This document shows, piece after piece, positions 27,398-37,598 of a stretch of DNA of 64,000 nt (within the stretch, counting starts at the first letter, position 1; every line of letters begins with the position of its first letter). The notes beneath the pieces are model-generated. The model did not search any database, was not told where the DNA came from, and was given only the letters and a program-made list of their open reading frames with translations. Where the stretch lies: positions 124,001 to 188,000 of the forward strand of contig NZ_AUDK01000005.1 of assembly GCF_000425425.1 (NCBI RefSeq). The letters are read 5' to 3'. This stretch comes from Flavobacterium daejeonense DSM 17708. Lineage in GTDB: Bacteria; Bacteroidota; Bacteroidia; Flavobacteriales; Flavobacteriaceae. The position numbers and the translations under genes were made by a program.

Positions 27398-30300
27398 TGG
27401 AATTGGAACAATTAACGACGGCTTTAAGAGCCCACGATTTAGAATTGGTTATCGGACTGGAAACACACGTTCGATTGAATACCAAAACCAAGTTGTTTTG
27501 TTCTTGTCCAAATCAGGAAATAGAAACACCTAATCAAAATATATGTTCAGTGTGTACCGGACAAATGGGAGTTTTACCTGCTGTAAATAAAGAAGCGATA
27601 AAAAAAGCGATTAAATTTGGTAAAGCAGTAGGTTCTTCGTTTAGCAACGAAGTGATTTCGTGGGACAGAAAGCACTATGAATACCCGGATAATCCTAAAA
27701 ATATTCAGATTACGCAATTTCATAATCCGATTATTCCTGATGGAGAAGTTCGTTGTTATAGAAATGACGGCACACAATTTAAAGTCAATCTAACTCAGGT
27801 GCATATTGAGGAAGATGCTGCTAAATTGATGCACGAAAAGAAAATTTCTTTGGTGGATTTCAATAAAGCCGGAGTGCCCTTGATTGAAATTGTGACTGAA
27901 CCTTGTATTCGTAACATCGAAGATGCTTCAACTTATGCGCAATACATCCAACGTATTGTTCAGAATTTAGGAATCTCTGAAGCAAATTTGGAAAAAGGAG
28001 AATTCAAATCGGATGTTTCGGTGTCTTTGCGTAAAAAACATACGTATGATTTGAATCCAAGAACCGAAATCAAAAACCTGAACTCGTTTAAGTTTATGGT
28101 GGAAGCTCTGAAAGAAGAGGTAGAAAAGCAATTCAATTATTTTATTGAGCACAAAGAGTTTCGTCCTGATCAAACGACGGTGTTGTGGGATGCTGATTTG
28201 AAGCAAACCAAAACGATGCGTAAAAAGGAATTTGAAGCCGATTATCGTTTTATTTCGGAACCGGATTTGCCATTTGTGAATATTAAGAAAGAGGTTGAAG
28301 AGACAAAAGATGTAGATTTAGCTGCTTTACCTTTTGCGGTAGAATCGATTTTGATTGGCGGAGGTGTTTTACCGCAGGATGCGAAGTTTTTTACCGCTGA
28401 TGCCTTGCGTTCCAAAACCTTTGTAACTATTAATCAGGAAATCAACGACCCTTCATTTGTTGCCAAAACTTTATCAAATAATATCAAAGCCGAGGATTAT
28501 GATAAAATCCAAAATGTTCAGGATATTGTCAAAATTTTCAAATTGTTCAAAGCAGAAAAAATTACTGCGGTTTTGGTGCAAAATGCCTTAGCGAGTTATT
28601 TGAAAGATGCAGCATTCGATTATAAAAAATATTTTGAAGAAAACACCATTTCTGAAGATAAAATACAGGAGGTAATTGCTAAAGTAATTGCTGAAAATGC
28701 GGCTGTAGCCAAGGATATTGCAGCGGGTGACCAAGGAAAAGCAGGTATTCTGGTAGGTAAAGTACTTGGAGTGCTTGGAAAAGGAGCGAATGGAAAAGTT
28801 ATTCGTCAGATTATTTTAGATAGCTTAAGTTCTGGAGTTGCTACTGAGCAAAAAACTTCACAGGAAAAAGCCGCTAAAGAAGTCACTGCTGAGCAAAAAG
28901 AAATTCAGGAGGAAGCCTTACCTGAAATTCCTCTTGTAGTAAAAGATACCTACAGAACGCATAAAATTTCGCAATTATCTGAGGAAAATAGCAATCAGGA
29001 AGTGCAATTATCAGGTTGGGTGGCGAGTGTTCGTGACCACGGAGAATTGATGTTTATTGACTTGCGTGATTCAAGCTACGAAATTTTTCAGGTTCGTATC
29101 AGTAGAGAATCGTTCCCGAATATCGACGAATTGGTAAAATTAAAACCAGAGTCTGTGATTGCTGTTAAAGGAATCGTGGTAGGTCGAAATGAGGATGATT
29201 TCAATGCAGGATTACGTACGGGTAAAATCGAATTGGAAACTTCGGAGTTGGAGATCTTGAATTTGTCGAAAACATTGCCTTTCGAAATCAAAAGAGCGGC
29301 TAAGACCAATGAAGCAACCCGTTTTCAGTATAAGTTTTTAGATCATAGAAATGATGAGGTACGTCGTGCGATTGTAAACCGTCACAAAGTGATTAAGTTA
29401 ATCCGTGATATTTTAGACGAAGAAGAGTTTTTAGAAATAGAAACACCTATTTTAAGTGCTGGAACCGATGAGGGAGCACGTGAATTTATTGTGCCTACCC
29501 GCAAACAGGCCGGTTCTTTTTATACCTTACCACAAGCGCCACAACAGTTCAAGCAAATGTTGATGGTAAGTGGTTATGAGAAGTATTTCCAAATTGCACG
29601 TTGTTTCAGAGATGAGGATTCCCGTGGAGACCGTCAGCCGGAGTTTACGCAATTAGACATGGAAATGTCTTATGCCAGCATGCAACAAATTATTGATTTG
29701 AACACCAAGTTATTCAATGAAGTAGTTAAAAAAGTGTACGGTAACAAATGGATTTTGCGTCCGTTTGAAGTACTGACCTACAAAGAAGCGATGGATTATT
29801 ACGGTTGTGATCGTCCTGATTTGCGTTTTGGATTGAAAATGCAGGATATTACCGAAATTGTAAAAGATACTACGTTTCAAGTTTTCTCTAAACCAATTGA
29901 AGAAGGCGGAATTGTAAAATGTATCAAAGTTTCGGCTCAGGAGCAAGGGAGTAAGCGTATGTCGAAAGGCCAAATTGAAACCCTGACTGCAGTGGCACAA
30001 CAACACGGTTTGGGCGGATTGGCTTATATCATCGTAAATGAAGACGAATTACAATCGCCGATTATTAAATTCTTAGGTGAAGAAATTGCAGCAGGAATTA
30101 TAAAGGCGGCAAATGCTCAAATAGGTGATATTGTGTTCTTCTCAGCAGCCGATTATGCTACGGCAAATAAGGCTTTGGATGCAGTTCGTCAGGAACTGGG
30201 CAGAATGTTGCATTTGATTAATCCGAAGGAATTGCGTCCGGCTTGGGTAGTTGATTTTCCAATGTTTGAAAAAACTGATGAAGGAAGATGGACGTTTACC

Positions 30301-30732
30301 CACAATCCGTTCTCAATGCCGGCTGTTTATGATTTGCAAAAACACATGGATGGTAAAGAAGAGGAAATCGGAACTATCATTGCACAACAATATGATATTA
30401 TCTTAAACGGTTATGAAATTGGAGGAGGTTCAGTTCGTGCACATAAATCGGAAATTCTGGAAGCAACTTATAGAAATATGGGTTACAATAAAGAAGAAAT
30501 GATTAAGAGTGTGGGAACAATGTATAAAGCTTTTCAATACGGAGCACCGCCACACGGAGGAATTGCCTGGGGAATTGATCGTTTGATGATGATTTTGGAG
30601 AAAAAAGCTTCTATCAGAGAGGTGATGGCTTTCCCTAAAACAGGAACCAGTGACGATTTGTTATTTGGTGCGCCATCTGCTTTATCAGATAAAAAAGTAG
30701 AGGAGATGAATGTGAGGATTATGAGGAAGTAA
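27397..30732 (+). CDS. gatB/aspS: Fusion of amidotransferase subunit GatB and aspartyl-tRNA synthetase
   Basis: One 1111-residue frame contains two full enzymes. Residues 1-480 are GatB: IGLETHVRL, the zinc cysteines in KLFCSCP and ICSVCTGQMG, GDQGKAGILVGKVLG in the helical/YqeY tail. A Glu/Lys/Ala-rich linker (about 481-515) leads to a bacterial-type AspRS (about 517-1111) with an anticodon-binding OB fold, class II motif 2 (FRDEDSRGDRQPEF, 737-750), the GAD insertion (about 810-940) and motif 3 (GGIAWGIDR, 1054-1062). No stop or frameshift interrupts the join. The OB fold reads RDHG with His548, a residue linked to non-discriminating AspRS that also charges tRNA-Asn. The fusion would tether misacylation to amidation. 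Confidence 0.96.
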   Translation: MELEQLTTALRAHDLELVIGLETHVRLNTKTKLFCSCPNQEIETPNQNICSVCTGQMGVLPAVNKEAIKKAIKFGKAVGSSFSNEVISWDRKHYEYPDNPKNIQITQFHNPIIPDGEVRCYRNDGTQFKVNLTQVHIEEDAAKLMHEKKISLVDFNKAGVPLIEIVTEPCIRNIEDASTYAQYIQRIVQNLGISEANLEKGEFKSDVSVSLRKKHTYDLNPRTEIKNLNSFKFMVEALKEEVEKQFNYFIEHKEFRPDQTTVLWDADLKQTKTMRKKEFEADYRFISEPDLPFVNIKKEVEETKDVDLAALPFAVESILIGGGVLPQDAKFFTADALRSKTFVTINQEINDPSFVAKTLSNNIKAEDYDKIQNVQDIVKIFKLFKAEKITAVLVQNALASYLKDAAFDYKKYFEENTISEDKIQEVIAKVIAENAAVAKDIAAGDQGKAGILVGKVLGVLGKGANGKVIRQIILDSLSSGVATEQKTSQEKAAKEVTAEQKEIQEEALPEIPLVVKDTYRTHKISQLSEENSNQEVQLSGWVASVRDHGELMFIDLRDSSYEIFQVRISRESFPNIDELVKLKPESVIAVKGIVVGRNEDDFNAGLRTGKIELETSELEILNLSKTLPFEIKRAAKTNEATRFQYKFLDHRNDEVRRAIVNRHKVIKLIRDILDEEEFLEIETPILSAGTDEGAREFIVPTRKQAGSFYTLPQAPQQFKQMLMVSGYEKYFQIARCFRDEDSRGDRQPEFTQLDMEMSYASMQQIIDLNTKLFNEVVKKVYGNKWILRPFEVLTYKEAMDYYGCDRPDLRFGLKMQDITEIVKDTTFQVFSKPIEEGGIVKCIKVSAQEQGSKRMSKGQIETLTAVAQQHGLGGLAYIIVNEDELQSPIIKFLGEEIAAGIIKAANAQIGDIVFFSAADYATANKALDAVRQELGRMLHLINPKELRPAWVVDFPMFEKTDEGRWTFTHNPFSMPAVYDLQKHMDGKEEEIGTIIAQQYDIILNGYEIGGGSVRAHKSEILEATYRNMGYNKEEMIKSVGTMYKAFQYGAPPHGGIAWGIDRLMMILEKKASIREVMAFPKTGTSDDLLFGAPSALSDKKVEEMNVRIMRK

Positions 30733-30748
30733 TCTTTTTTAATATTTA

Positions 30749-30790
30749 AAAAGCGGATTTGTACTGAATAGTAGAAATCCGCTTTTTTTT
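30749..30790 (+). terminator. Intrinsic terminator of the gatA operon
   Basis: Stem AAAAGCGGATTT (30749-30760) / AAATCCGCTTTT (30774-30785), then more T. Confidence 0.88.
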
Positions 30791-30815
30791 TATTGTAATC
30801 GCATGAGTTTTATAA

Positions 30816-30871
30816 CCGCAGATTCGAAGATTTTGTCAGTGTTTTTGAAGTAAAAATCTGCGAATCTGTGG
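30816..30871. repeat. Imperfect inverted repeat of the CCGCAGATTCG...CGAATCTGTGG type
   Basis: Two 19-bp arms (30816-30834 and 30853-30871) pair with two mismatches around an 18-base loop. TAACC/GGTTA flanks (30813-30817 and 30886-30890) may extend the structure. Sequences of this kind (CGCAGATTCG / CGAATCTGCG) recur between genes in flavobacterial genomes, as far as I recall, and act as small palindromic repeats. Confidence 0.6.
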
Positions 30872-30966
30872 ATGCTTTTAAGTGTGGTTATTGTCTAAGA
30901 TCCACATAAGATGATTTTTATTATAATTCTTAATAGGTTCTCTACCTAAAAATAAAATATTTGCCA

Positions 30967-30983
30967 TTTTTTTTTTTTTTTTT
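30967..30983. repeat. 17-base T homopolymer at the island edge
   Basis: A run of 17 T (plus strand) ends 9 bp before the stop codon of the leftward unknown gene. It marks the junction between the core operon and the nuclease island. Confidence 0.7.
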
Positions 30984-30992
30984 AAGTTTTAA

Positions 30993-32111
30993 CTAATTAT
31001 CCAAGTTTAAAAGGGAAATATTTAATTGCCCTTGTTTGAAAATTGAAGTGAAGATTGACTTTCGATTTTGAAGATTAAATTTTGAAACATTTCTATAATT
31101 GATTTGATTAACAAAAAATGGTGATATAATGTTATCGTGCTTAAAAATCCACTTACTATTTAATTTATTTGTAAAATCTACATCATTAATACGAGTAATA
31201 TTATGCTCTTTCAAATATTTGCATAATCTATCAGGAAGAGCACCTTCTTTAGAAAGTTCTAGAATATAACTACGTTGCCTAAAACCGTGAAAAGTTGGAA
31301 AAATTTTTATTTCAGTTCCGTTTTTTGTAATACTAATTTCGTGATCGAAATATTCGTATGACGAAATATTATTTTTAATTCTACGTTTTACAATTCGAAT
31401 TGACGACATAATTACCTCTTGCACATATCTTTGTTTAAAATTATCATTATCAATTATTTGTGCTATTTCATCTGAAACGTTATTGTCAATATATAAATAA
31501 ACTGTGTTAATAAGCTCTTTACCATATTCAATGGCATCTTTATAATTGTTTTTAAAAAATAATATTTCTAAATCTGATAGCATATTATATTCTTCATACG
31601 TTATATAAAATACTTCTTTTGAAATTACCGACAGAATATTTAAATATTTTTCCACAAATATTTTTCTATCAATCGCAGTTAAATTAAATAATCCAGATTC
31701 GCGAAATAAAACAACATTTATTAGGAAATAAAAATACATATCTGTGTGGCAACATAAAACACATTCACTAATAGAATTTATAAGTTTTCCTTCATCAAGA
31801 TTTTCCTTTTTCCTTAGTCTATCAATTTCTTCTAACAAATCATTATGAAAATATCCAAACTTTTGGTCAATTTCATCAAACCTGATTTCTTTCAAACCAT
31901 AATCATTTAAATTGATTTCTATATTATTTAAAGGGTTGTTTTGAATTTTTTTACTTGTTGTAGAATTTATTCCAAATACAAATACATATTCATTTGAATC
32001 TGGATTAATCAGTGAATCTGGCACTGTGTCAATTATCTTACAGATTATTATTAATACATTTTGCTCTCTAATATTATTTTCTGCAACTTCTAAAATTTTG
32101 AGTTGTATCAT
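30993..32111 (-). CDS. Unrecognised protein, partner of a predicted nuclease
   Basis: The 372-residue product matches no family I know. It has no signal peptide or membrane helix. The centre contains CVLCCHTDMYFYFLINVVLF and long helical stretches (DAIEYGKELINTVYLYIDNN, FKQRYVQEVIMSSIRIVKRRIKNN). The C-terminal ~100 residues are strand-rich and basic (YEYFDHEISITKNGTEIKIFPTF, SILKYL-type helix DRLCKYLKEHNITRI). It follows the predicted nuclease gene by 60 bp on the same strand and shares its strong AT bias, so they look like a two-gene accessory module. A defence or toxin role is a guess from context only. Confidence 0.7.
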   Translation of the reverse strand: MIQLKILEVAENNIREQNVLIIICKIIDTVPDSLINPDSNEYVFVFGINSTTSKKIQNNPLNNIEINLNDYGLKEIRFDEIDQKFGYFHNDLLEEIDRLRKKENLDEGKLINSISECVLCCHTDMYFYFLINVVLFRESGLFNLTAIDRKIFVEKYLNILSVISKEVFYITYEEYNMLSDLEILFFKNNYKDAIEYGKELINTVYLYIDNNVSDEIAQIIDNDNFKQRYVQEVIMSSIRIVKRRIKNNISSYEYFDHEISITKNGTEIKIFPTFHGFRQRSYILELSKEGALPDRLCKYLKEHNITRINDVDFTNKLNSKWIFKHDNIISPFFVNQINYRNVSKFNLQNRKSIFTSIFKQGQLNISLLNLDN

Positions 32112-32171
32112 ATTTTTTTGAGTTTTTGACTTAATTTGCTATGAATGAACTATATAAAATTTATTGATTAA

Positions 32172-32879
32172 TTATGTTAAATCATTATATATTTCATTCA
32201 AATTAGGAATTCCAATTCCCTTTTTATGCCTGTCCTTTAAATATTCTACAATATCTGAAAATTCATTTCCCCATAATGTAAATGGATATTGTGTAGAACA
32301 ATAATCTCTTCTAATATCTGGACAGAAACATTGCCACATAAATAATAATATTTCTTCTCCGTTTACCCATTTTTTAGTACTTGTTTCTGTTTTCTTCGTC
32401 TCAAAGGAAAATAAAATTGGTCTAATAGTTATTTTCCCATATTTATTTTCGTGTGTGTATTGTGAAAAGGTACAATCTTCGATTTGCCCGTTTTTATTAG
32501 CAATATCAATCATAATCGGTATTAATAATTTAACTTCATCTTTTTCAAACAATCCAATCCAATTTAGAATCTGTTTCCAATTTTCGGCAGCTCGTTTTTC
32601 AACTTTTGTAATTGGATCATTGAATTGCAACGAATTATTTTTTACCTCTGCTATGATAATATCAATTGAATTTTTAGGTATATCTAAATTTTTAAAATTC
32701 TTAATTTCTCTCTCGTCTTGTGAATGATGTGGAAACCTTATGCCAATTCTATCTATATCTGTGCCTGAATTTCCCCATTCATTTGAATGAGGTATATACC
32801 CAGTCTGCAAATATCCATTTAATCTTAAAAACAAACAGACCAATCTTTCTTGAAATTGACTTCTAACTTTTATATCCAT
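32172..32879 (-). CDS. Predicted PD-(D/E)XK-fold nuclease, function unknown
   Basis: The 235-residue protein has a layout typical of restriction-like nucleases: a first helix with Glu11 (FQERLVCLFLRLNGY), a strand with Asp41 in SGTDIDRIGIRFP and a strand ending in Glu78-Val-Lys80 (IDIIIAEVKNN). Glu, Asp and E-x-K are the expected metal and catalytic residues. The rest is Trp-rich (WKQILNWIGLF, KKWVNGEEILLFMWQCFCPD). It is upstream of the unknown 372-residue protein in a likely operon. No methyltransferase lies next to it, so it is not an ordinary restriction enzyme with a partner. The fold call is an inference from motif order. Confidence 0.65.
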   Translation of the reverse strand: MDIKVRSQFQERLVCLFLRLNGYLQTGYIPHSNEWGNSGTDIDRIGIRFPHHSQDEREIKNFKNLDIPKNSIDIIIAEVKNNSLQFNDPITKVEKRAAENWKQILNWIGLFEKDEVKLLIPIMIDIANKNGQIEDCTFSQYTHENKYGKITIRPILFSFETKKTETSTKKWVNGEEILLFMWQCFCPDIRRDYCSTQYPFTLWGNEFSDIVEYLKDRHKKGIGIPNLNEIYNDLT

Positions 32880-33333
32880 TAGGATTTAATTTAAAACTTT
32901 TATCTTTCTAAAATTTTCAACAAAACATATTATATTTAATTCTTAAAATTGTTTTTTCAAAGATAACCTAAAAGTAGTAGGTATTAATCCAAAAATAAAA
33001 TTTTCAAAAAAAACAGCTACAAAGCCAGATGTTCTAGATATGTAATAAATGTACTTAGTTGGATAGCGCAAAATTGCATTCTGAGCCCACAAAGATGAGC
33101 AGGCAAAACAAGTCAAAAAGTTACATTCTATAAAAGGTGTAGCTTTTTTGTTTAAAAAATAAATTGTTTTGTTAAATTTGGTTGAGTTGTCAATAGTAAT
33201 GAGCACAGAATGCAATTCTGTGATAGCATCTGCACATTGTATATAGTCGATTGAGCATAAAAAGCTGTTCTCATAAATGTATAAATGGAATATTGTTTAC
33301 AGAATGATTAGAAAATTTTAAAATACAAATAAT
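32880..33333. other. 454-bp intergenic region with hairpins, no believable gene
   Basis: It holds a 12-bp perfect inverted repeat (AATTGCATTCTG at 33072-33083, CAGAATGCAATT at 33206-33217). Between those arms is a terminator-like hairpin (33115-33125 with 33138-33148, followed by T). An open frame at 32943-33215 on the minus strand has no promoter or family resemblance. It may be the decayed end of a mobile element or cassette. Confidence 0.5.
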
Positions 33334-33720
33334 ATGGGGTTTACAATAATACCAAAGTGTAACAATTGTGGATATAAGACAGATTCAATTGCTGTTGGAG
33401 GAGGAAGATTTAGTTATCTTACTCACTGTGGTGCGCCAGCCTTAAATATTGAATCTAATGAGATTGAAGAGATAAATCTTTATGATTACACAAAAACAGA
33501 AATTGTTAAAAAAAGATTTCTCTACTTTTTTTATAAAAGCGTTACAATCGTAACAAAGAATGAAAAATATATTCCGTATTATAAATCAAGTATGTTCAAA
33601 AATGATGTAGGAATTGGAAGTTATAATTGGGGTAGTGACTATTATAAAAAAAGTAAAAATTTCTGTCCTAAATGCAAAACCTTTGATTTAGACTTTTTAA
33701 TGGGTGTTTTGTTTGATTAA
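33334..33720 (+). CDS. Small protein with split zinc ribbon, function unknown
   Basis: The 128-residue product has CNNCGY at residues 9-14 and CPKCKTFDLDF near its end. Two CxxC knuckles are thus separated by about 95 residues, which together could bind one zinc. The middle is aromatic and basic (KRFLYFFYKSVTIV). There is no signal peptide. It belongs to the accessory stretch between the gatA operon and the core methyltransferase gene. I do not recognise a family. Confidence 0.65.
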   Translation: MGFTIIPKCNNCGYKTDSIAVGGGRFSYLTHCGAPALNIESNEIEEINLYDYTKTEIVKKRFLYFFYKSVTIVTKNEKYIPYYKSSMFKNDVGIGSYNWGSDYYKKSKNFCPKCKTFDLDFLMGVLFD

Positions 33721-33826
33721 AACAATTAATTACAAACGGTTTAACGAGTGAAAACACTGCCAGATGCTTTTTGGTCTTTATAATGGTTAATTTGAAATTG
33801 GTTTTGTGCCTGAAAATTAATAGTAA

Positions 33827-34285
33827 TCACGACCTCGGTTTGTTGCGACTTCTGTCGTAAAGAACAATGCTTCCTGCAACTGATACGTTCAGGCTTTTTT
33901 CAGATTTGAATTTTACTAGATAATGGCATTTTTCAATCGCTTTTTTCGAAAGACCGTTATCTTCAGCGCCTAATAAATAAACACAGCGTCTTGGGTGTTC
34001 GAAAGTTTCCAAATCTTCTGCTCTGTCATCTAATTCAACGCCAACTAAGCGTGCGCCTTTAGGTAAGTTTTTGAAAAAATCTTCAAAAGTCTCGTAATGG
34101 AAATAAGGCATCGATTTTACGGCATTGTGAGTGTCGCAGGCTTGTTTGGCGTATCGGTTTCCGATAGTAAAAATAAAGCTGGCACCCAGATTTTGCGCAG
34201 ACCGCCATAAAACGCCGAGGTTTTCAGGGGTTTTACCGTTTTGGATTCCTATACCAAAGAATTCAGTTATAAAATTATCATTCAT
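33827..34285 (-). CDS. Short TrmH/SpoU-family RNA methyltransferase
   Basis: The 152-residue protein consists of the SpoU knot domain alone: IQNGKTPENLGVLWRSAQNLGASFIFTIG, CVYLLGAEDNGLSKKAIEKC and the final VKFKSEKSLNVSVAGSIVLYDRSR. It should methylate the 2'-hydroxyl of a tRNA or rRNA nucleotide. The target is unknown. I use the ATG at 34285 instead of the first possible ATG at 34321. A consensus promoter ends 5 bp before 34285, and the sequence MNDNFITEFFGIGI from there is the natural family start. The longer frame would overlap the promoter. Confidence 0.88.
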   Translation of the reverse strand: MNDNFITEFFGIGIQNGKTPENLGVLWRSAQNLGASFIFTIGNRYAKQACDTHNAVKSMPYFHYETFEDFFKNLPKGARLVGVELDDRAEDLETFEHPRRCVYLLGAEDNGLSKKAIEKCHYLVKFKSEKSLNVSVAGSIVLYDRSRNKPRS

Positions 34286-34290
34286 AAAGG

Positions 34291-34322
34291 CAAAAGTACA
34301 AACAGTTAGCAGTAATGACAAA
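34291..34322 (-). promoter_or_regulatory. Consensus promoter predicting a leaderless methyltransferase mRNA
   Basis: On the minus strand TTTG (34322-34319), exactly 20 bp, then TACTTTTG (34298-34291), with 5 bases before the ATG at 34285. This is the best match to the Bacteroidota consensus in the window. Confidence 0.8.
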
Positions 34323-34385
34323 TATTAATTTGTTTGAAGTATTCAGCTGAATGTCGATTTTAAATTTTCAAAATTTGTTTTGTAG

Positions 34386-34470
34386 TTCTTGAAATTGTTA
34401 TTGATATTGAATTTTGCTATTGTGATTGAAGTTGAATTTTGTTCTTGAAATTGACATTTTTTGTTGATAA
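34386..34470. repeat. TTG-rich imperfect direct repeats upstream of gyrB
   Basis: TTCTTGAAATTG occurs at 34386-34397 and 34442-34453. TTGAATTTTG-like units lie between them. It may be slippage-born sequence or a regulatory tract. Confidence 0.4.
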
Positions 34471-34519
34471 CTTAAGGTGTTAAAAGCTTATTTTATACAG
34501 TATATAATTGGCGTTTTTA

Positions 34520-34527
34520 TATATTTG
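34520..34527 (+). promoter_or_regulatory. -7 element TATATTTG of gyrB
   Basis: Exact TAnnTTTG match 36 bp before the ATG at 34564; the -33 box is not convincing. Confidence 0.5.
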
Positions 34528-34557
34528 CGTGTTAGACAAAAAATATATTTAGAATAA

Positions 34558-36504
<1,947 letters not shown>

Positions 36505-36593
36505 AAAGTAACTTTTTGGTGGTTATTTTGGTTAATAAATTGTAGATTAGCGTTAATCAATCATTTTTTATTTAACCGAATAAACATTAAAAT

Positions 36594-37529
36594 ATGAAAG
36601 TTACTATTGTAGGAGCAGGGAATGTAGGAGCCACCTGTGCAGACGTTATTTCTTATAGAGGAATTGCCAGCGAAGTAGTTTTGTTAGATATCAAAGAAGG
36701 TTTCGCCGAAGGGAAAGCTTTGGATATTATGCAATGTGCTACCGATACCGGTTTTAATACCCGCGTAATAGGAGTTACCAATGATTATTCAAAAACGGCC
36801 AATAGTGATGTGGTGGTGGTAACTTCCGGAATTCCCAGAAAACCGGGAATGACTCGTGAGGAATTGATAGGGATTAATGCCGGAATAGTTAAATCAGTAG
36901 TTGAAAATATTTTAAAATATTCTCCAAATACGATTATCGTGATGGTTTCAAATCCAATGGATACAATGACGTATCTGGCTTTGAAATCCACAGGGTTGCC
37001 AAAAAACAGAATTATAGGAATGGGTGGTATTTTAGATAGTTCCCGTTTTAGAACCTATTTGTCACTGGCTTTGGATAAACCGGCTAATGATGTTTCGGGG
37101 ATGGTTGTTGGAGGTCATGGTGATACTACGATGATTCCTTTAACACGTTTGGCTTCTTACAACGGAATTCCGGTTTCGCAGTTTCTTTCAGAAGAAGTTT
37201 TGCAAAAAGTTGCTGCCGATACGATGGTGGGAGGCGCAACACTTACAGGGCTTTTGGGTACATCAGCCTGGTATGCGCCGGGAGCTTCAGTTGCTTTTTT
37301 AGTTGACAGTATTTTAAATGATCAAAAAAGAATGATAGCCTGTTCGGTATATGTCGAAGGTGAATATGGTCAGAACGATATTTGTATAGGTGTTCCTTGT
37401 ATCATTGGAAAAAATGGAGTTGAAGAAATTTTGGATATTAAGTTAGATGATAAAGAAAAAGCCTTGTTTGCTAAAAGCGCCGATGCGGTTAGAGCCATGA
37501 ATGAGGCTTTGAAAAGTATTTTAGCTTAA
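36594..37529 (+). CDS. mdh: Malate dehydrogenase
   Basis: The 311-residue NAD-dependent enzyme converts malate to oxaloacetate in the citric acid cycle. The Rossmann loop MKVTIVGAGNVGATCADV lies at the start, with the acidic residue DIKEG (about residue 33) favouring NAD. The substrate-binding arginines are seen in SGIPRKPGMTREEL, and the catalytic pair is in NPMDTMTYLALK and VVGGHGDTTMIPL. It is the lactate-dehydrogenase-like form common in Bacteroidota. It ends in a strong terminator. Confidence 0.96.
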   Translation: MKVTIVGAGNVGATCADVISYRGIASEVVLLDIKEGFAEGKALDIMQCATDTGFNTRVIGVTNDYSKTANSDVVVVTSGIPRKPGMTREELIGINAGIVKSVVENILKYSPNTIIVMVSNPMDTMTYLALKSTGLPKNRIIGMGGILDSSRFRTYLSLALDKPANDVSGMVVGGHGDTTMIPLTRLASYNGIPVSQFLSEEVLQKVAADTMVGGATLTGLLGTSAWYAPGASVAFLVDSILNDQKRMIACSVYVEGEYGQNDICIGVPCIIGKNGVEEILDIKLDDKEKALFAKSADAVRAMNEALKSILA

Positions 37530-37550
37530 CTTTTTTCACATATAAAAGTG

Positions 37551-37578
37551 AAGACTGCAATTTTGCAGTCTTTTTTTT
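37551..37578 (+). terminator. Intrinsic terminator of mdh
   Basis: Stem AAGACTGCAA (37551-37560) / TTGCAGTCTT (37563-37572) then eight T. Confidence 0.88.
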
Positions 37579-37598
37579 GAGATTAATTAATAAATAAA

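Noticed and set aside
32943..33215. 90-codon minus-strand frame in the nuclease island
   Set aside because: It covers an inverted repeat and a terminator-like hairpin, has no promoter or recognisable domain, and reads as random Phe/Cys/Ile-rich text.
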